Assembly (NCBI GenBank): GCA_963575645.1
Contig: OY754469.1
Span: 50,054,753 to 50,118,752, forward strand
From: Xanthostigma xanthostigma
Taxonomy: Eukaryota > Arthropoda > Insecta > Raphidioptera > Raphidiidae
DNA length: 64,000 bases
Reading direction: 5' to 3'
Program-made: the position numbers and the translations under genes
The notes under the pieces: generated by a model
Told to the model about the DNA's origin: nothing
The model's input: the letters and a program-made list of their open reading frames with translations, nothing else
Database searches by the model: none
In this document: positions 45,417-56,419 of the stretch, one piece after another
Position numbering within the stretch: the stretch's first letter is position 1
How the letters are laid out: each line of letters starts with the position of its first letter

Positions 45417-46170
45417 TTAATTTTTGCTCGTCATTGCACGGTATTACATAACCAATGACAGAATCTAAAATGTTTTTTAACAGGAATGAACAGTGATGTT
45501 TGAAATGTCGTAGCGTGGTTTTATATTTTGTTTCCGCGATAAAGAGATTTACTTAATTGAGTTACATATTTTTGATTATTTTGAGTTTTTATTATTGATC
45601 TAAGACAAATATATTTTGTGTTGTATTATTGTGTAGTACATTTACTGTGTAAAATGAATATCTAGACAGTCCCTTGAAAGTTATTTTATTTTTTGGTGCA
45701 GTAGTGTCTTATTTTCTTTAAGTGAAATACATTATTCTTGTACAGCTTGAAATGTGGACCGGTGGAAAACTTCGAGCCAAATCGAGCGACCTTCACTTTC
45801 TGGATTTGCAGTCTACAAGCAGCCTACTTTTGAATTTGGTGAGTTTCATTTTTCATAAATAGATTTTTCTTGATAAATATGACACATCAAATAGTATATG
45901 AAAGTTTTCGTAACTAAAAAAAAAAATACAGGCAGGTTTAAAAATAAATATCTACGAGAGATAATAATTTTCATAACTGTACAATGAATACGCACGTTTA
46001 TCTTAGTTTACCGAGATGAATGTTGTGTCCAAATTTCATGATGATCGGAGTTACCGCTAAAAAGATTTTGTCGGACGGACAAATTTTGAGCCTTATATAC
46101 CTATGTAGGTAGTACCTATGTAGCTAACAAATAATCATAAATAATAAAAAAAAATAGTATATTTTAAAAC
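45417..46170. other. Unannotated; one possible short exon
   Basis: AT-rich. At 45752-45838 an ATG frame (MWTGGKLRAKSSDLHFLDLQ..) ends at a consensus donor TTG|GTGAGT. With no homology or second exon this is not called as a gene. At 46009-46070 lies a patch also present at 51977-52030 (TTTCATGATGATCGGAGTTA). Confidence 0.35.
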
Positions 46171-46672
46171 TACAGTGTAACCTCTTTATAACGAATCTCA
46201 AGGGACCGAGCATTTTTTTTCGTTATAAAGAGTTTTCGTTATATGGAGGGAAGAAAGAAAAATAACCAAATTTCACCTAATTAATTTATTCCATGTAGTC
46301 TGTTAACTTTGCTTGGCGTTTTTGCTATGCCAATATTTTCTTGACTCTTGGGATGTGGTGGAATCACCTTCATTAAACGATAGGAATGTTTCGATAAGTT
46401 TAGCGGCATCAAGTGCTTGTTGAATAGTTGATGATGGTTAAAAATCATCCTCTTTATCATCTTCTTCATCTTCATTTTGTTGTATAAAAACAATTACACT
46501 GTTAAATACGCCTAAATATGAACATATTTCATCGTAATAGAGAATGGTTGTTACGCTATAAAGAGGGTATTAATGTATGGGTTTTAAGGTAAACCAACCA
46601 AACTGTAAAATTTTCTACGTTATAGGGAGTTTTTCGTTATAACGAAGGACGTTATAAAGAGGTTACACCGTG
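46171..46672. mobile_element. pogo/Tigger-type element remnant
   Basis: Left terminus CAGTGTAACCTCTTTATAAC and inverted right GTTATAAAGAGGTTACACC, with further GTTATAA repeats inside each end. Such CAGT..ACCTC..TATAAC ends are typical of pogo/Tigger elements. It contains a transposase C-terminal remnant. Confidence 0.82.
46295..46500 (-). pseudogene. pogo/Tigger transposase C-terminal remnant
   Basis: The minus-strand frame reads QQNEDEEDDKEDDF-stop-PSSTIQQALDAAKLIETFL then QESRKYWHSK. An acidic run, a helix and a short charged end match the C-terminus of pogo-family (CENP-B-like) transposases. One in-frame TAA and the absence of the DDE domain make it non-functional. Confidence 0.6.
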
Positions 46673-47694
46673 TTTACATTAAAAAAGGTATCCTGAAAGT
46701 GACACTTTCCACCTTTAATTAATTTAAAAAAATATCAGTAACGTTTTTGTATGAATATAACTTTTCTATTGAAATTTGCGTACAACTGTAATTTATTTAT
46801 ACAAAGGGTTGCATTTCATGCATGCCAATAAATATGCAAATGATTTATAAATATACAGTTATGAGCACGTAAATATACAATAATAAATAGCATTGGATTT
46901 ATTTTTAAGGCGACTAAGAACGATTTCGAAGTATGAATATTGAGTATGAATCAATCGCTGGAACGCTTTTAGAATCTGATTTAGTGAAAATAAAAAAAAA
47001 ACAAAATTTCTTTTTCAATAGGCATGAAAAGAATAGATTTAAGTGCATCTTTTCCTTTCTCTGTGGTCCGTCGAGTTGCGTCCGTGCTTGTTATTGTGGC
47101 AATCATAAGCGGGGAGTTAAAATTCTCTACTTTATTATTGCAGGTCAAATTTTGTTTTTTTTTTTTGGGGGGGGGGAAGTTTATGAGTACACCAGCGTAT
47201 TTTGGAAAGTTTTTTTCTAGAAATATGTACAGGAAAGAAAAGTGTACATATTTTTTAAAAAGGACTAATCTTCAAGATACATTTTTTTACTCGGTTGGTT
47301 TGACCCGACACTGTGTTTGTTCGTTTTTCTTGTCCGTACAACGCCACATGATATCAGGACTGCATGCAACCATGGAAACGTGAGATCAAGTATTCTGATG
47401 CTTGATTGTGAGAATAATATGCAAATACAGTGTGTTCCAGAGTAAACGGTCGATACGGATTTTAAGGTACGTTAGAACGAAGGGAGGAGTTCAAAGAACG
47501 TTAAAATGGAACGTCAACTAGGAACGCTCCCTAAGTTCCGGGAGCTAAGGTTCAATCTTGTAATATCCCAGATATTTTACAAGTTGCTAACAACATTACT
47601 ATAATCATTATATGTATAATACCCATCGTGAAATTCTGTTCATATCTGTACCCAAAATTTCGGAACGATTTACTAAATAGTTTAGAAAATATAT
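46673..47694. other. Non-coding, poly-T/poly-G run
   Basis: A run of T followed by 11 G near 47158-47180. Overlapping short plus-strand frames at 46933-47383 have no domain and cross this low-complexity tract, so they are not called. Confidence 0.45.
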
Positions 47695-47832
47695 GTCGCC
47701 GGGATATTGTCAAATCCGTGATATTGTAATTTCACTAGTGAAATTACAATATCACGATTGACAAAGATTCGTGATATTATAATTTCACTAAGTGAAATTA
47801 TAATATCACGGGTTTGACAATATCCCGGCGAC
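47695..47832. repeat. Double-hairpin palindrome (T-shaped / cloverleaf fold)
   Basis: An outer pair GTCGCCGGGATATTGTCAAA / TTTGACAATATCCCGGCGAC encloses two adjacent hairpins: CGTGATATTGTAATTTCACT with its inverse, and CGTGATATTATAATTTCACT with its inverse. Every arm is essentially perfect, and 138 bp folds almost completely. Confidence 0.95.
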
Positions 47833-50452
47833 AGATATAACGCATGCGCTCTTATTATTGTTCATAGTTTAATACCAGTGAAACACATAGCACTATCGCC
47901 AAGAAAATTTTGGAATTTTTAGAATATCGTCGTTGGGTTCTGTAATAGCTCTTATGTGCATAATTGGCAGATTTTACGTTTTTTAAATGAAAAGATTTAG
48001 GAAACAGAGCTCTATACGCTAGTAATACCTCCAAATTAATTTTACAGTAACCAACAAGGGGAAGTAACTCTTATGTGAAAATTTGTATCAAATAATTCCT
48101 CCCATGTGCCAATAAATCCGAAATTAAAGTTTTTTTTAAGAAAATACTTTGTATTAATTAAACACGTATAGTAAAGATAAGTATGAATTAGTAATATACC
48201 TCTAAAATTGCTAGTTCTTACCATCTATTACTGAAATAACCATTTTTTGGCTTTTCCTGCAAATTTTACTTTGTGCACATAAGAGGTATTACAGAACCAA
48301 CGACGATATGTTAGATTGTAATTTTGTGTATTATAACCGTTGAAAATCGCGAGAAAAATAATTATTGCTGAAATCTTCCAAACGAACAATTATAATGTGT
48401 GGTGTCGAAGATAGTTTTCTATACATTATTACATTGGACATTTTAGTCTTCAGTAGGGACACACTGTACATAGTGCTAGCCATGTATTTCTCGGATCGGC
48501 GGTTTTTCTTCTTATCTGTTTTGTTGTCCTAAGCATATTGAACATATTCGCGTCGACGTCACAGTAAGCACAGGATATGCTGAACAATTCGATATTTGTG
48601 TTCGGTCGAAATAAATGGAAAATATACTGTAGGGCGAATTCTTTTTTGTAAATTCAGTGACAAAGTCAATCATATTTTCTGAAAGAAAAAACTCCTAAAC
48701 CAAAGGAGATACAGAGTTGCGGGTCATCTCATTGGATTCAGCGTGATTTTTTCCATAAGTACACATAATATTAACCGCATCGGAAAGCTTTTAGTGCTTC
48801 AAAAAGCCGCCGATTTGCGAAAACATCGAAAAACTTCAAGTTTTTCAATTTTTTGGAAAATATAAAAGTGTCACGGATATGCCTGAATTTACTTGACCTT
48901 ATAGAAAAAAGTGCGCTGAATCGAATGAGCACAAGCGCAGAACTGTATCTCTTCTGGTTTCGAAGCTATGAGCATTTAAAGTTTGAAAATTTCAAACTCG
49001 ATTATCTCCGAAACTTGACAAGATACAGAGCTGCGCCTGTGCTCATTGGGTTCAGCGTGTCAAAATCTACCATTAATATTTAATATTTAACATTAATATC
49101 GACCCGTTCTGGGAGACTTCGATTTTAAAAATTTTTACAGGGGGGGGGGCGACGATTATTTTTTCATTTTAAAATAAGTGCAGTATCGACCGGAAATTTC
49201 TAGAATATATGGTTGAAAATGACTTGGTCCTATGCAAAAAATCATGCTGAATCGAATGATTCAGCGTGATTTTTTCCATAAATTTGGTTAATATTAACGG
49301 CATCAGAACTCTCTAAGTGTCTCAAAAAGTCGCCGATTTGCAAAAACATCGAAAAATACTCACCGAAAAAGTTGTATATATTTTCGGCATACCCCCATAC
49401 TCACCGAAGTTTCCGAGTTATGACTATTTGTAAATTTTAAACACAGTTATCTCTAGTCAGTGCTAAAAGAAGTTTTACTTCAAAAAGTTTTGCCCATCAC
49501 TGGTCAAGACTTTAGTTTCCAATTGGTCTTCTATGGTCTTCTATCTTCAAAATGACACACAAGTGCCATAACCTAAAAATATTATTACTTGAGTATTTGA
49601 GTTTTAAAAAAACGGAATGTTTTAAGATGTGTTTATTGCGCTAGGTATATTTAAATGATTTATGTATAGACTTTGATAAATAATCACGTGCTGTCACATT
49701 TCAAATGTGTCAGAACTGATTCTATATTGAACCGAGTTATGATTTATAGTTGTAAACTTGCTGTAATTTTATTTACCTATACGGAGATTGTGCCTTTTTT
49801 GTTATTTATAAATTTCGTTAACAGTTACGTGAACATGCCGACTCAAACATATATTGTAATTGATATACATCCGTTAAAAAAATAACACCATTTATTTTCT
49901 AAAAATAGAACGACGATCAAAAAAGATGCACGTTAAAGTTGGTTAGTCTCAGGATTTAATTTGGTAACATATAATCTGGATTTTTTATATGAATTGTTCC
50001 ACAATTGGTCTAATTCCTGTGAATCCGGTTGCAATCATACATGTGAAAAGGTAAAAGGTCTCTATTTGTGAGTTTTTTCGGGTATTTTTTATTACGCGAT
50101 TTTTTAAGATACACCGGGTGTCCTATTTTAGACGGACCGTCCTTATATCTCAAAATTTTGCAGGCGTGGGACAAAACGCTTTGAATAAAAATTGTGCAAT
50201 TTTTATTGATACTCGGATTATTTTCTGCCCTCATTTTTTTCACTAATGGTCATTTTTTACTTTGTTTACAATGCTATAGAGCTAAGTTCCAACGATTTCT
50301 TTAGAGTAAAACACGTGTTAAAAAACGATCATGGGCTGAAGTAAAAAGTGATCCGATTGTTGTTGAAAAAATGTGGATTTCCATTAAAAAAAAAACAATA
50401 ATAAAGTTGTGGTTGCTATCTCGACACGTTGCTTTCTCGGTAATAAGCAACT
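47833..50452. other. Non-coding, imperfect repeats at 48.6-49.4 kb
   Basis: Phrases such as TTCAGCGTGATTTTTTCCAT and GCCGATTTGC(A/G)AAAACATCG recur two or more times in 48650-49400, indicating a degenerate tandem repeat. At 50105-50160 the motif CACCGGGTGTCCTATTTTAG resembles a retroelement end. No gene supported. Confidence 0.45.
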
Positions 50453-50640
50453 TTAAAGGCTCTCACAGACCAAGGCGGTCGCGGTGGAGATAACATAAAA
50501 CATGTTGTCGTTTTGGCGGGAATTTGCAGCGTTCAGTTTTGCGGCCACTATATGTGGTGGCGGCCAAACGCTTCGTGTCGTATTTGGCCGCGGAACGCTG
50601 TGTTAACTGTTAGTTGCATACACCGATACACGTTATTGAA

Positions 50641-50838
50641 ATGTCGAGTAATACTACGGAAACAATTATTGAACACGTTAAAATGTATAACATTTTATAC
50701 GATTTGTCACATCCAGATTATATTGAGACACTAATAAAACAAAATAAAAAAACTACTTTTTATTTGTCTTCTAAGCTTCTAAAATGGCTGCTTAAAGTAA
50801 AAATTCTTCTAGTTCACAAGTCATATTTATTAAACTCA
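50641..50838 (+). pseudogene. MADF-domain fragment in Harbinger-like element
   Basis: MSSNTTETIIEHVKMYNILY followed by DLSHPDYIETLIKQNKK matches the first half of a MADF domain (LI..V..YP.LYD..HPDYK). The second half is missing and the frame then runs through AT-rich sequence into the Helitron. It supports the element's Harbinger assignment. Confidence 0.65.
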
Positions 50839-51319
50839 TCATATATATTAATACGCTAAGGTTTAAGATGTTTGCCTCCCTTTTTAGAAAAAAACACACA
50901 ATTTCTCCACATAAATTATATATCATTTTACAGATAATTGCTTGTTCTACTGACATCGACAACTAAAAAATGTATTATTGCTATTGTTTTTGTAAATTAA
51001 TTAAATTAATTAAATTAATTAAACTCTGAACAACGTCTGCCATCTGACGGCGTAACGTTAACACTTCGATCTGTCATCTGACCCTTATATTGTAAATACT
51101 GCATACTGCCATCTGACGGGCAACGCTGAACAACGCTACTTGCGCCTCTATATGACAATTTTAGTAAAATATTTCTTTTACAGCAAAAAGAAGAACGTTA
51201 TAAGCAGTGTGCAAAATTAGAAACGAATTGAATACCTGCAATCATATTTAAAAAATAATTTTGTAAAGTGATAATTATTATACTTATTTAGTGCGAATAA
51301 TTCGCACAGGTAACGCTAG
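50839..51319 (+). mobile_element. Non-autonomous Helitron, copy 3 (481 bp)
   Basis: The clearest copy: A|TCATATATATTAATACGC at the 5' end; GTGCGAATAATTCGCAC hairpin, 8-nt spacer AGGTAACG and CTAG|T at the 3' end. Contains GTCATCTGAC / GCCATCTGACGG repeats and an AATTAATTA array. Confidence 0.93.
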
Positions 51320-51458
51320 TTTAACTTATTGATATACATATTTAGTTTGTTTTGCGTATTTCTATAAATTTCTATAAATTCGCTTTGGTGTGTCTGGACT
51401 CGATCGCAACCGCGGCCGCTATCATCGCCATCGCGGCCGCCTTGGTCTGTAAGAGCCT

Positions 51459-52162
51459 TTATTCAGAACTTTTTCTGGGAAAAAAGGACGGCGCGTTCAA
51501 AATGGGACAGCCTTTATGCGTTGCTTCCGCAAACTTAATTAGAAAGATCGATAATATTCATGTAAGTAGTTAGGTACATGAGTGTGTGTAAATTATTGTA
51601 CTTATTGCACACAATTATTATACCAGCTACCTATGCGAACATTGAAATGTATTCATATACGATGAGTAGATTTATATAACTAACCTGAGGCTAGGAAGTT
51701 TGTTAATTAGTTAATGTAATTTAATTGGCGTCTCGGTATATAATTACAACACTCAAATCACCGCCATCCAGTAACAAACTCAACGCTGATAAAACAATTC
51801 AATTAAAAAGGCAACCACGACACGTGTGTACTTTCGAATTGTCATCACGCGTTACAACTTACGTGAACGACTACTATATTGAAAAAACGCTTAACATATA
51901 ATATTACTAGCGTCACCTGGGTGTAAAAGAACGAATGGGGAAGGGAGGAAAATGAGTACACATATTCATCTTAGTTTACCGAGATGAATGTTGTGTCCAA
52001 ATTTCATGATGATCGGAGTTACCGTTCAAAAGTTTTTGTCGATAAAAAGCAGTATTTATACTTTTTTAAACTAATAGATTTTTTTTTAATTAATTAAATA
52101 AAATTAAAATAAATTTAAATGTAAGCCTTAGAAGAAAGCAATGTAAAAAATAAAAATATTTT
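51459..52162. other. Non-coding DNA next to tRNA-like sequence
   Basis: Includes ATGATGATCGGAGTTACCGT (52009), shared with 46035. This looks like the body of a dispersed SINE-like repeat running from about 51905 (CTAGCGTCACCTGGGTGTAA) into the tRNA-like segment. Confidence 0.45.
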
Positions 52163-52234
52163 CGCCCAATGTGGGGCTCGAACCCACGACCCTGATATTG
52201 ACAGTCGCATGCTCTACCGATTGAGCCATACGAC
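52163..52234 (-). pseudogene. tRNA-Lys-like sequence (pseudo-tRNA or SINE head), anticodon position GTC
   Basis: On the minus strand the D arm (GGCTCAATCGGTAGAGC), T arm (GTGGGTTCGAGCCCCAC) and A/B boxes are intact and tRNA-Lys-like. The 5' acceptor strand GTCGTAT does not pair with ATTGGGC, and the anticodon stem TGCGA/TATCA has two mismatches. The loop CTGTCAA would give GTC (Asp). Not a functional tRNA; more likely a SINE 5' end or a decayed copy. Confidence 0.75.
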
Positions 52235-53889
52235 GTTTTGTACTCAGAACGCTAATATGAGTATATTTAGTTAGTGCATTTCACCTGAATAGAAGCTTAT
52301 TTTTGAGATACATTTTGCAACATTTTTCATTAATGCTCCGCTCCTAATGGTCGTAGTGTGATATTATATAGCCTATATAGCCTTCAAACAAACAATCCCT
52401 TCAGCTTTGTATAGTAGTATAGATTTATTGTGATATATTTACGGGTATTGGTTTGCGCAAAAACGTTCCACCGATGGTCATTGTGCGGCGAATGATAACG
52501 GAAGACATAATCCGAAACACCTTCGTCTACTATATTGATATGAATACCGAGCTAAAAAGGAAATCTTTGGATGAGGGCAAATTATAACAGACAATAAATT
52601 CAGAGAGTGGTTTCTCCGGTAAGGTATGGACGAGTACAATACTATTCTCGAGGATGGATCACATAGTGATAACCTGAGTTAGAATAGGACTGGTGCATAA
52701 ATATCTTATCTGACTGGTTCCCTGCAAGTTTTGTCCGCGAAATCTTTTTTTGGAAAACTTTTCCTCTACGAAATAAAAGGCTGTTCTGGTTTTAAAGAAC
52801 CATCCTGTGTATAGGGTGACAATTATTTGCTGCTACCAACCAATTGTCTGAATGCACATTTAAACTGGAACTGACATAGCTATCCAAGTTTATTAGAAAT
52901 TCTGGTCAACTATGAGCAGTGGCGTTGGACACTGCTTTAGGAAGTACCAGATGCCCCGTCCGGTTTCGTTCGGGCACACTCGTTATTGCTCGACTTTATA
53001 ATTAATACGCCGCGATAGTTTCGGATTTGAGTTCGGACAGTGACACTTGAAAAGCAATTTTTTCTTCTATAGCATTGTAACTGTAACAATGACTGTATAT
53101 GTTTCATACAACAATAGCAAACAATGTACTTTAATAATTATTAAAGTGTAGCTATTGTTTGCTACAATTGTTACGAAACATCCATTGTTATATCGCTATA
53201 TTAGAAAAATTTATATTTCAAACAATGTCACCGTCGAGATACGAACCCCGAATCTTTGAGTGGAAAGATTCGAGGTTCGTATCCCGACGGTGACATTGTT
53301 TGAAATGTAACAATGTGTGTTTCTTAACATTTGTATTTACGCTTTAATGCATTCTAGTAGTACGCACTATACGGTAAAAGAACGCATGTATGTTATAAAT
53401 AATCATATTATTTAACCTCACATTCGTAATTGGAATTTTAAGATAAATATAATGTCGAGTAGACAGAGGATATTCATCTTTGAGGGCTGACATGACTGTC
53501 AGAAGGAAAGCAAAATATTCAAACATAGCATAAGTATAAAAATCTATCGTTGCGCGCTCGTGTTTAGCAGTTTTATTTTTATGCTCGGGGCGTTGATGTG
53601 GACAACGGGATATTTGTTGTTTTGTCCGCAAACGGATGCTTTTTCCACTGCTAATTCATATATCGATTGTTTTGGTTTAAACAGAAACCACGTGCAGTGA
53701 AACAAGTGCAATTTAAAGTTTGTGTGACCATTGGAACAGTGTCTAAATAAAAATCCGAAATTTTAATATGAATTGTTATGGATATCTTCCTCTATTTAAG
53801 GAATTTTAATTGTTTACACTTTGGGTTACATTATTCTCTAATTCAACTCGATTAGCTCAGTGATAATGTAGCATTCTGTTAGTGAAAGA
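52235..53889. other. Non-coding DNA with an inverted SINE-like pair
   Basis: At 53215-53310, CAAACAATGTCACCGTCG.GATACGAACC is followed by its inverse, giving two head-to-head copies with a B-box-like GGTTCGTATCCCGACGG. The same unit appears singly near 35030. The minus frame at 53344-53631 is unsupported. Confidence 0.5.
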
Positions 53890-54080
53890 ATTTTTAAAAT
53901 CGGCCCAGTAGTTTTTGAGTTCGTTCATTACAAACAAAAATACAAACATAGAATTTTTTTCTCTTTATAATATTAGTATAGATGTACATAATTTTTCTTC
54001 GACGAAACGTGAATTTAGAAAAAAAATTGGTCCAGTAGTTTTTGAGTCCATTCATTACAAACAAAAATACAAACATAGAA
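53890..54080 (+). repeat. Lepidopteran LINE 3' tail fragments
   Basis: The CAGTAGTTTTTGAGT..CATTACAAACAAAAATACAA phrase is present twice (53907 and 54031), with TTTATAATATTAGTATAGAT after the first. The tail recurs after the next repeat at 54289-54345, so that repeat has interrupted one copy. Confidence 0.7.
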
Positions 54081-54288
54081 TTTTTGACGTGATAACGTCT
54101 TATAAATTGATGAAACACCAGCTGCACGCACGAAAAAGTGTAACGTTCCGCCGTAACGCTCCCCCTGACCATGTGCGTGCAAGCGAGAGCGCAGTAATGT
54201 ATTATTAAATATGATATTCGAGCGGAATACGTTATCACGTAAAACTATCGTCCGTAAACTGACTTTACAGACAACCAATTTTTTTTTC
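54081..54288 (+). mobile_element. TTGACGTGATAACGTC family, short copy 6
   Basis: Both termini are present, but the interior is reduced to about 110 bp (TATTATTAAATATGATATTC join). The same internal join is seen in copy 7. Confidence 0.85.
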
Positions 54289-54722
54289 TTTACAATATTA
54301 GTATACCTAGATGTACACAATTTTTCTTCGACGAAACGAGAATTTTGAAACAGCCGCATGTATTTTTTATGTCAACATTCAACACTTAGTGACATACAAA
54401 CACATTTTCAGGCTGGTGTCAGTACATTTCAGCTTGTCTTTACGCTGCGGGTAACCTGTTTGTCAGAGTCAGTCACATATTAATTTCATATGAAAATTAA
54501 TGTTGCAATAGGTGTTGCTTTGATCATGTTTGCCATGCATTTACGCGGAGAAACTGTTGCTCTCGTTGAAGTTTCGATCGCTATAACGTTTCAAAGACGA
54601 CCGTTGTTTGCATCAAATTAATTATTGGTGAATTTCTGGGCTTCAGAACACTGACACTGAACTATTCCTAACAATACAAGTTTCAACGAGATGTTGAAAG
54701 TGATTATTCCATAACTTTTAAA
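54289..54722. other. Spacer between two short repeat copies
   Basis: LINE tail remainder to about 54350, then unremarkable sequence. No gene recognised. Confidence 0.4.
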
Positions 54723-54890
54723 TTTTTGACGTGATAACGTCTTATAAATTGATGAAACACCGGCTGCATGCACGAAAAAGTGTCTCGTTCCGAAATGTGT
54801 CACGTTCCGATGTATTATTAAATATGATATTCGAGCGGAATACGTTATCACGTAAAACTATCGTCCGTAAACCGACAGACAACCATTTTT
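54723..54890 (+). mobile_element. TTGACGTGATAACGTC family, short copy 7
   Basis: A 168-bp derivative with the same TATTATTAAATATGATATTC junction as copy 6. The two copies therefore descend from one deleted master that remained mobile. Confidence 0.85.
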
Positions 54891-56419
54891 AAATAATAAC
54901 TTCTACGATCGTCTATAAAAAGTTGCTTTTCATGCCTTTATAGCGGAAATAAAATAATCCTTTTACGCACTAGTTCGTAAAGGAAAACAAAAGTAAAGAA
55001 ATTTTACAAATCCAATAGCTCTATCTCTGTACGTTGTCAATACTGTTACCGTTTGCAGAGAGGCTAGAACAGAGCTTAAGTAATTCATCGGCAAACGAAC
55101 TTTTAAAGATGTGACAGCAATAAAAAAAGGAAGACAAAAAGTCTTATTTTTATATTGTTTACGTGACAATATAAGAGTGAGAAGTTTTAACATTTTTATT
55201 GAAATGCGAATCCGTGACCTATATTGCAGAATTCCTTTTTATTAAATTTGCAATATTGCAGTTCTTGTCAACGATCTGTGTTATTAAAATTAGAACTGGA
55301 GGATTCTTACTGACGTGCGTTTAGTCAGTGGCGGCGAAAAGGGAGAGAGGGAGGTCACGGTATCGTCGCTACGTACAAAACTTTATCAACATCAGATGTT
55401 TTTGAGCAATTTTTGACACGGACAGACAAGCAAAAATTTTTATTGTTTCCGTATTACATAAAATACGAAATTATATTATTATTTTAAACAATAGAACTGT
55501 CTGTATGATAAATTATTAAAAGTCATAAAACATACAAACATTGATTTTTTTAAATTAACGTATAAATAATCGCCATAAAACATTGACTAAAGTTGATATG
55601 GTGGGAGTGCGGGACTATATGGTGGAGGTGCAGACATATATGATGGGATGTGTAAAATTTATTTCGACGGGTAAATCGCATAAAAAGTATGTTATTGTCA
55701 CAGTCGTACCAAAAATTTAGAATCAATGTACCGTTACTAATATGCAAAGTGCTAACGAGACCTTTGTCTGTTATTTCGTTTTCTCTCGGGTTTTTCGAGT
55801 TCTTTAGTTATTTTCTATAACACTTAAACAGGAAAATATGTTTTCAATTTTTTTTTGTCTGTATATGTATTATAGCTTTTTCCCGCGGATTTGCACCCAT
55901 AATAAAGAATTACACAGACTATTTTTTAATTAGTTAATTATAAAAAAAAAAAACATTCATATTAATTCAAACTCATAAATTAGTTTTTCATTTAAATAAA
56001 ATATAAAAAAAGAAAAACGTGTATTTTTGAACAATAGTGTACATAGTAATAAAGTACATTTCTCGCGCGTCTCTAGCAGACTCTAATCCTAACTAATTCT
56101 TCTGTGGGAATTACGGTCAGACTATTATACATACTCGAAATATAAAGGTTGTTCCACACGTTCGTATCAATGTTGGTAAATTGCGTTTATAATCGAAATT
56201 TTGTATTCGACTAAAAAAATTGTATTATTACCTATATTAAAAGAGCGCTAAATTCTAGACAAAATGTCACTTAAATTACTTCATTCTGAGCTCAAAAAGC
56301 TTATTTGAATTATTTATATAAGTCCTGTCCGCTAAAAACGTTTTTGCTCTACAGTGTTATGACGTCATAATTCTTTGAACGGGCGTTTATATCACTTACT
56401 AATACTGTCTATAAATAAA
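54891..56419. other. Intergenic, nothing identified
   Basis: AT-rich. The minus frames at 54963-55193 and 55550-55747 have no recognisable motif. No repeats defined. Confidence 0.4.

Larger units (their letters stand above)
50456..51458 (+). mobile_element. TTA-flanked Harbinger-like element with MADF fragment and Helitron insertion
   Basis: AAGGCTCTCACAGACCAAGG at the left is inverted at the right (CCTTGGTCTGTAAGAGCCT); both flanks are TTA. Ends are GC-rich (CGGCCGC). A MADF-like start lies at 50641 and a Helitron is inserted at 50839. Confidence 0.82.

Noticed and set aside
46933-47383. Overlapping plus-strand frames of 95 and 119 codons
   Set aside because: Both read through a poly-T/poly-G homopolymer and have no domain, splice or homology support.
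52163-52234. Functional tRNA-Asp(GTC) or tRNA-Lys gene
   Set aside because: The acceptor strands do not pair and the anticodon stem has two mismatches.
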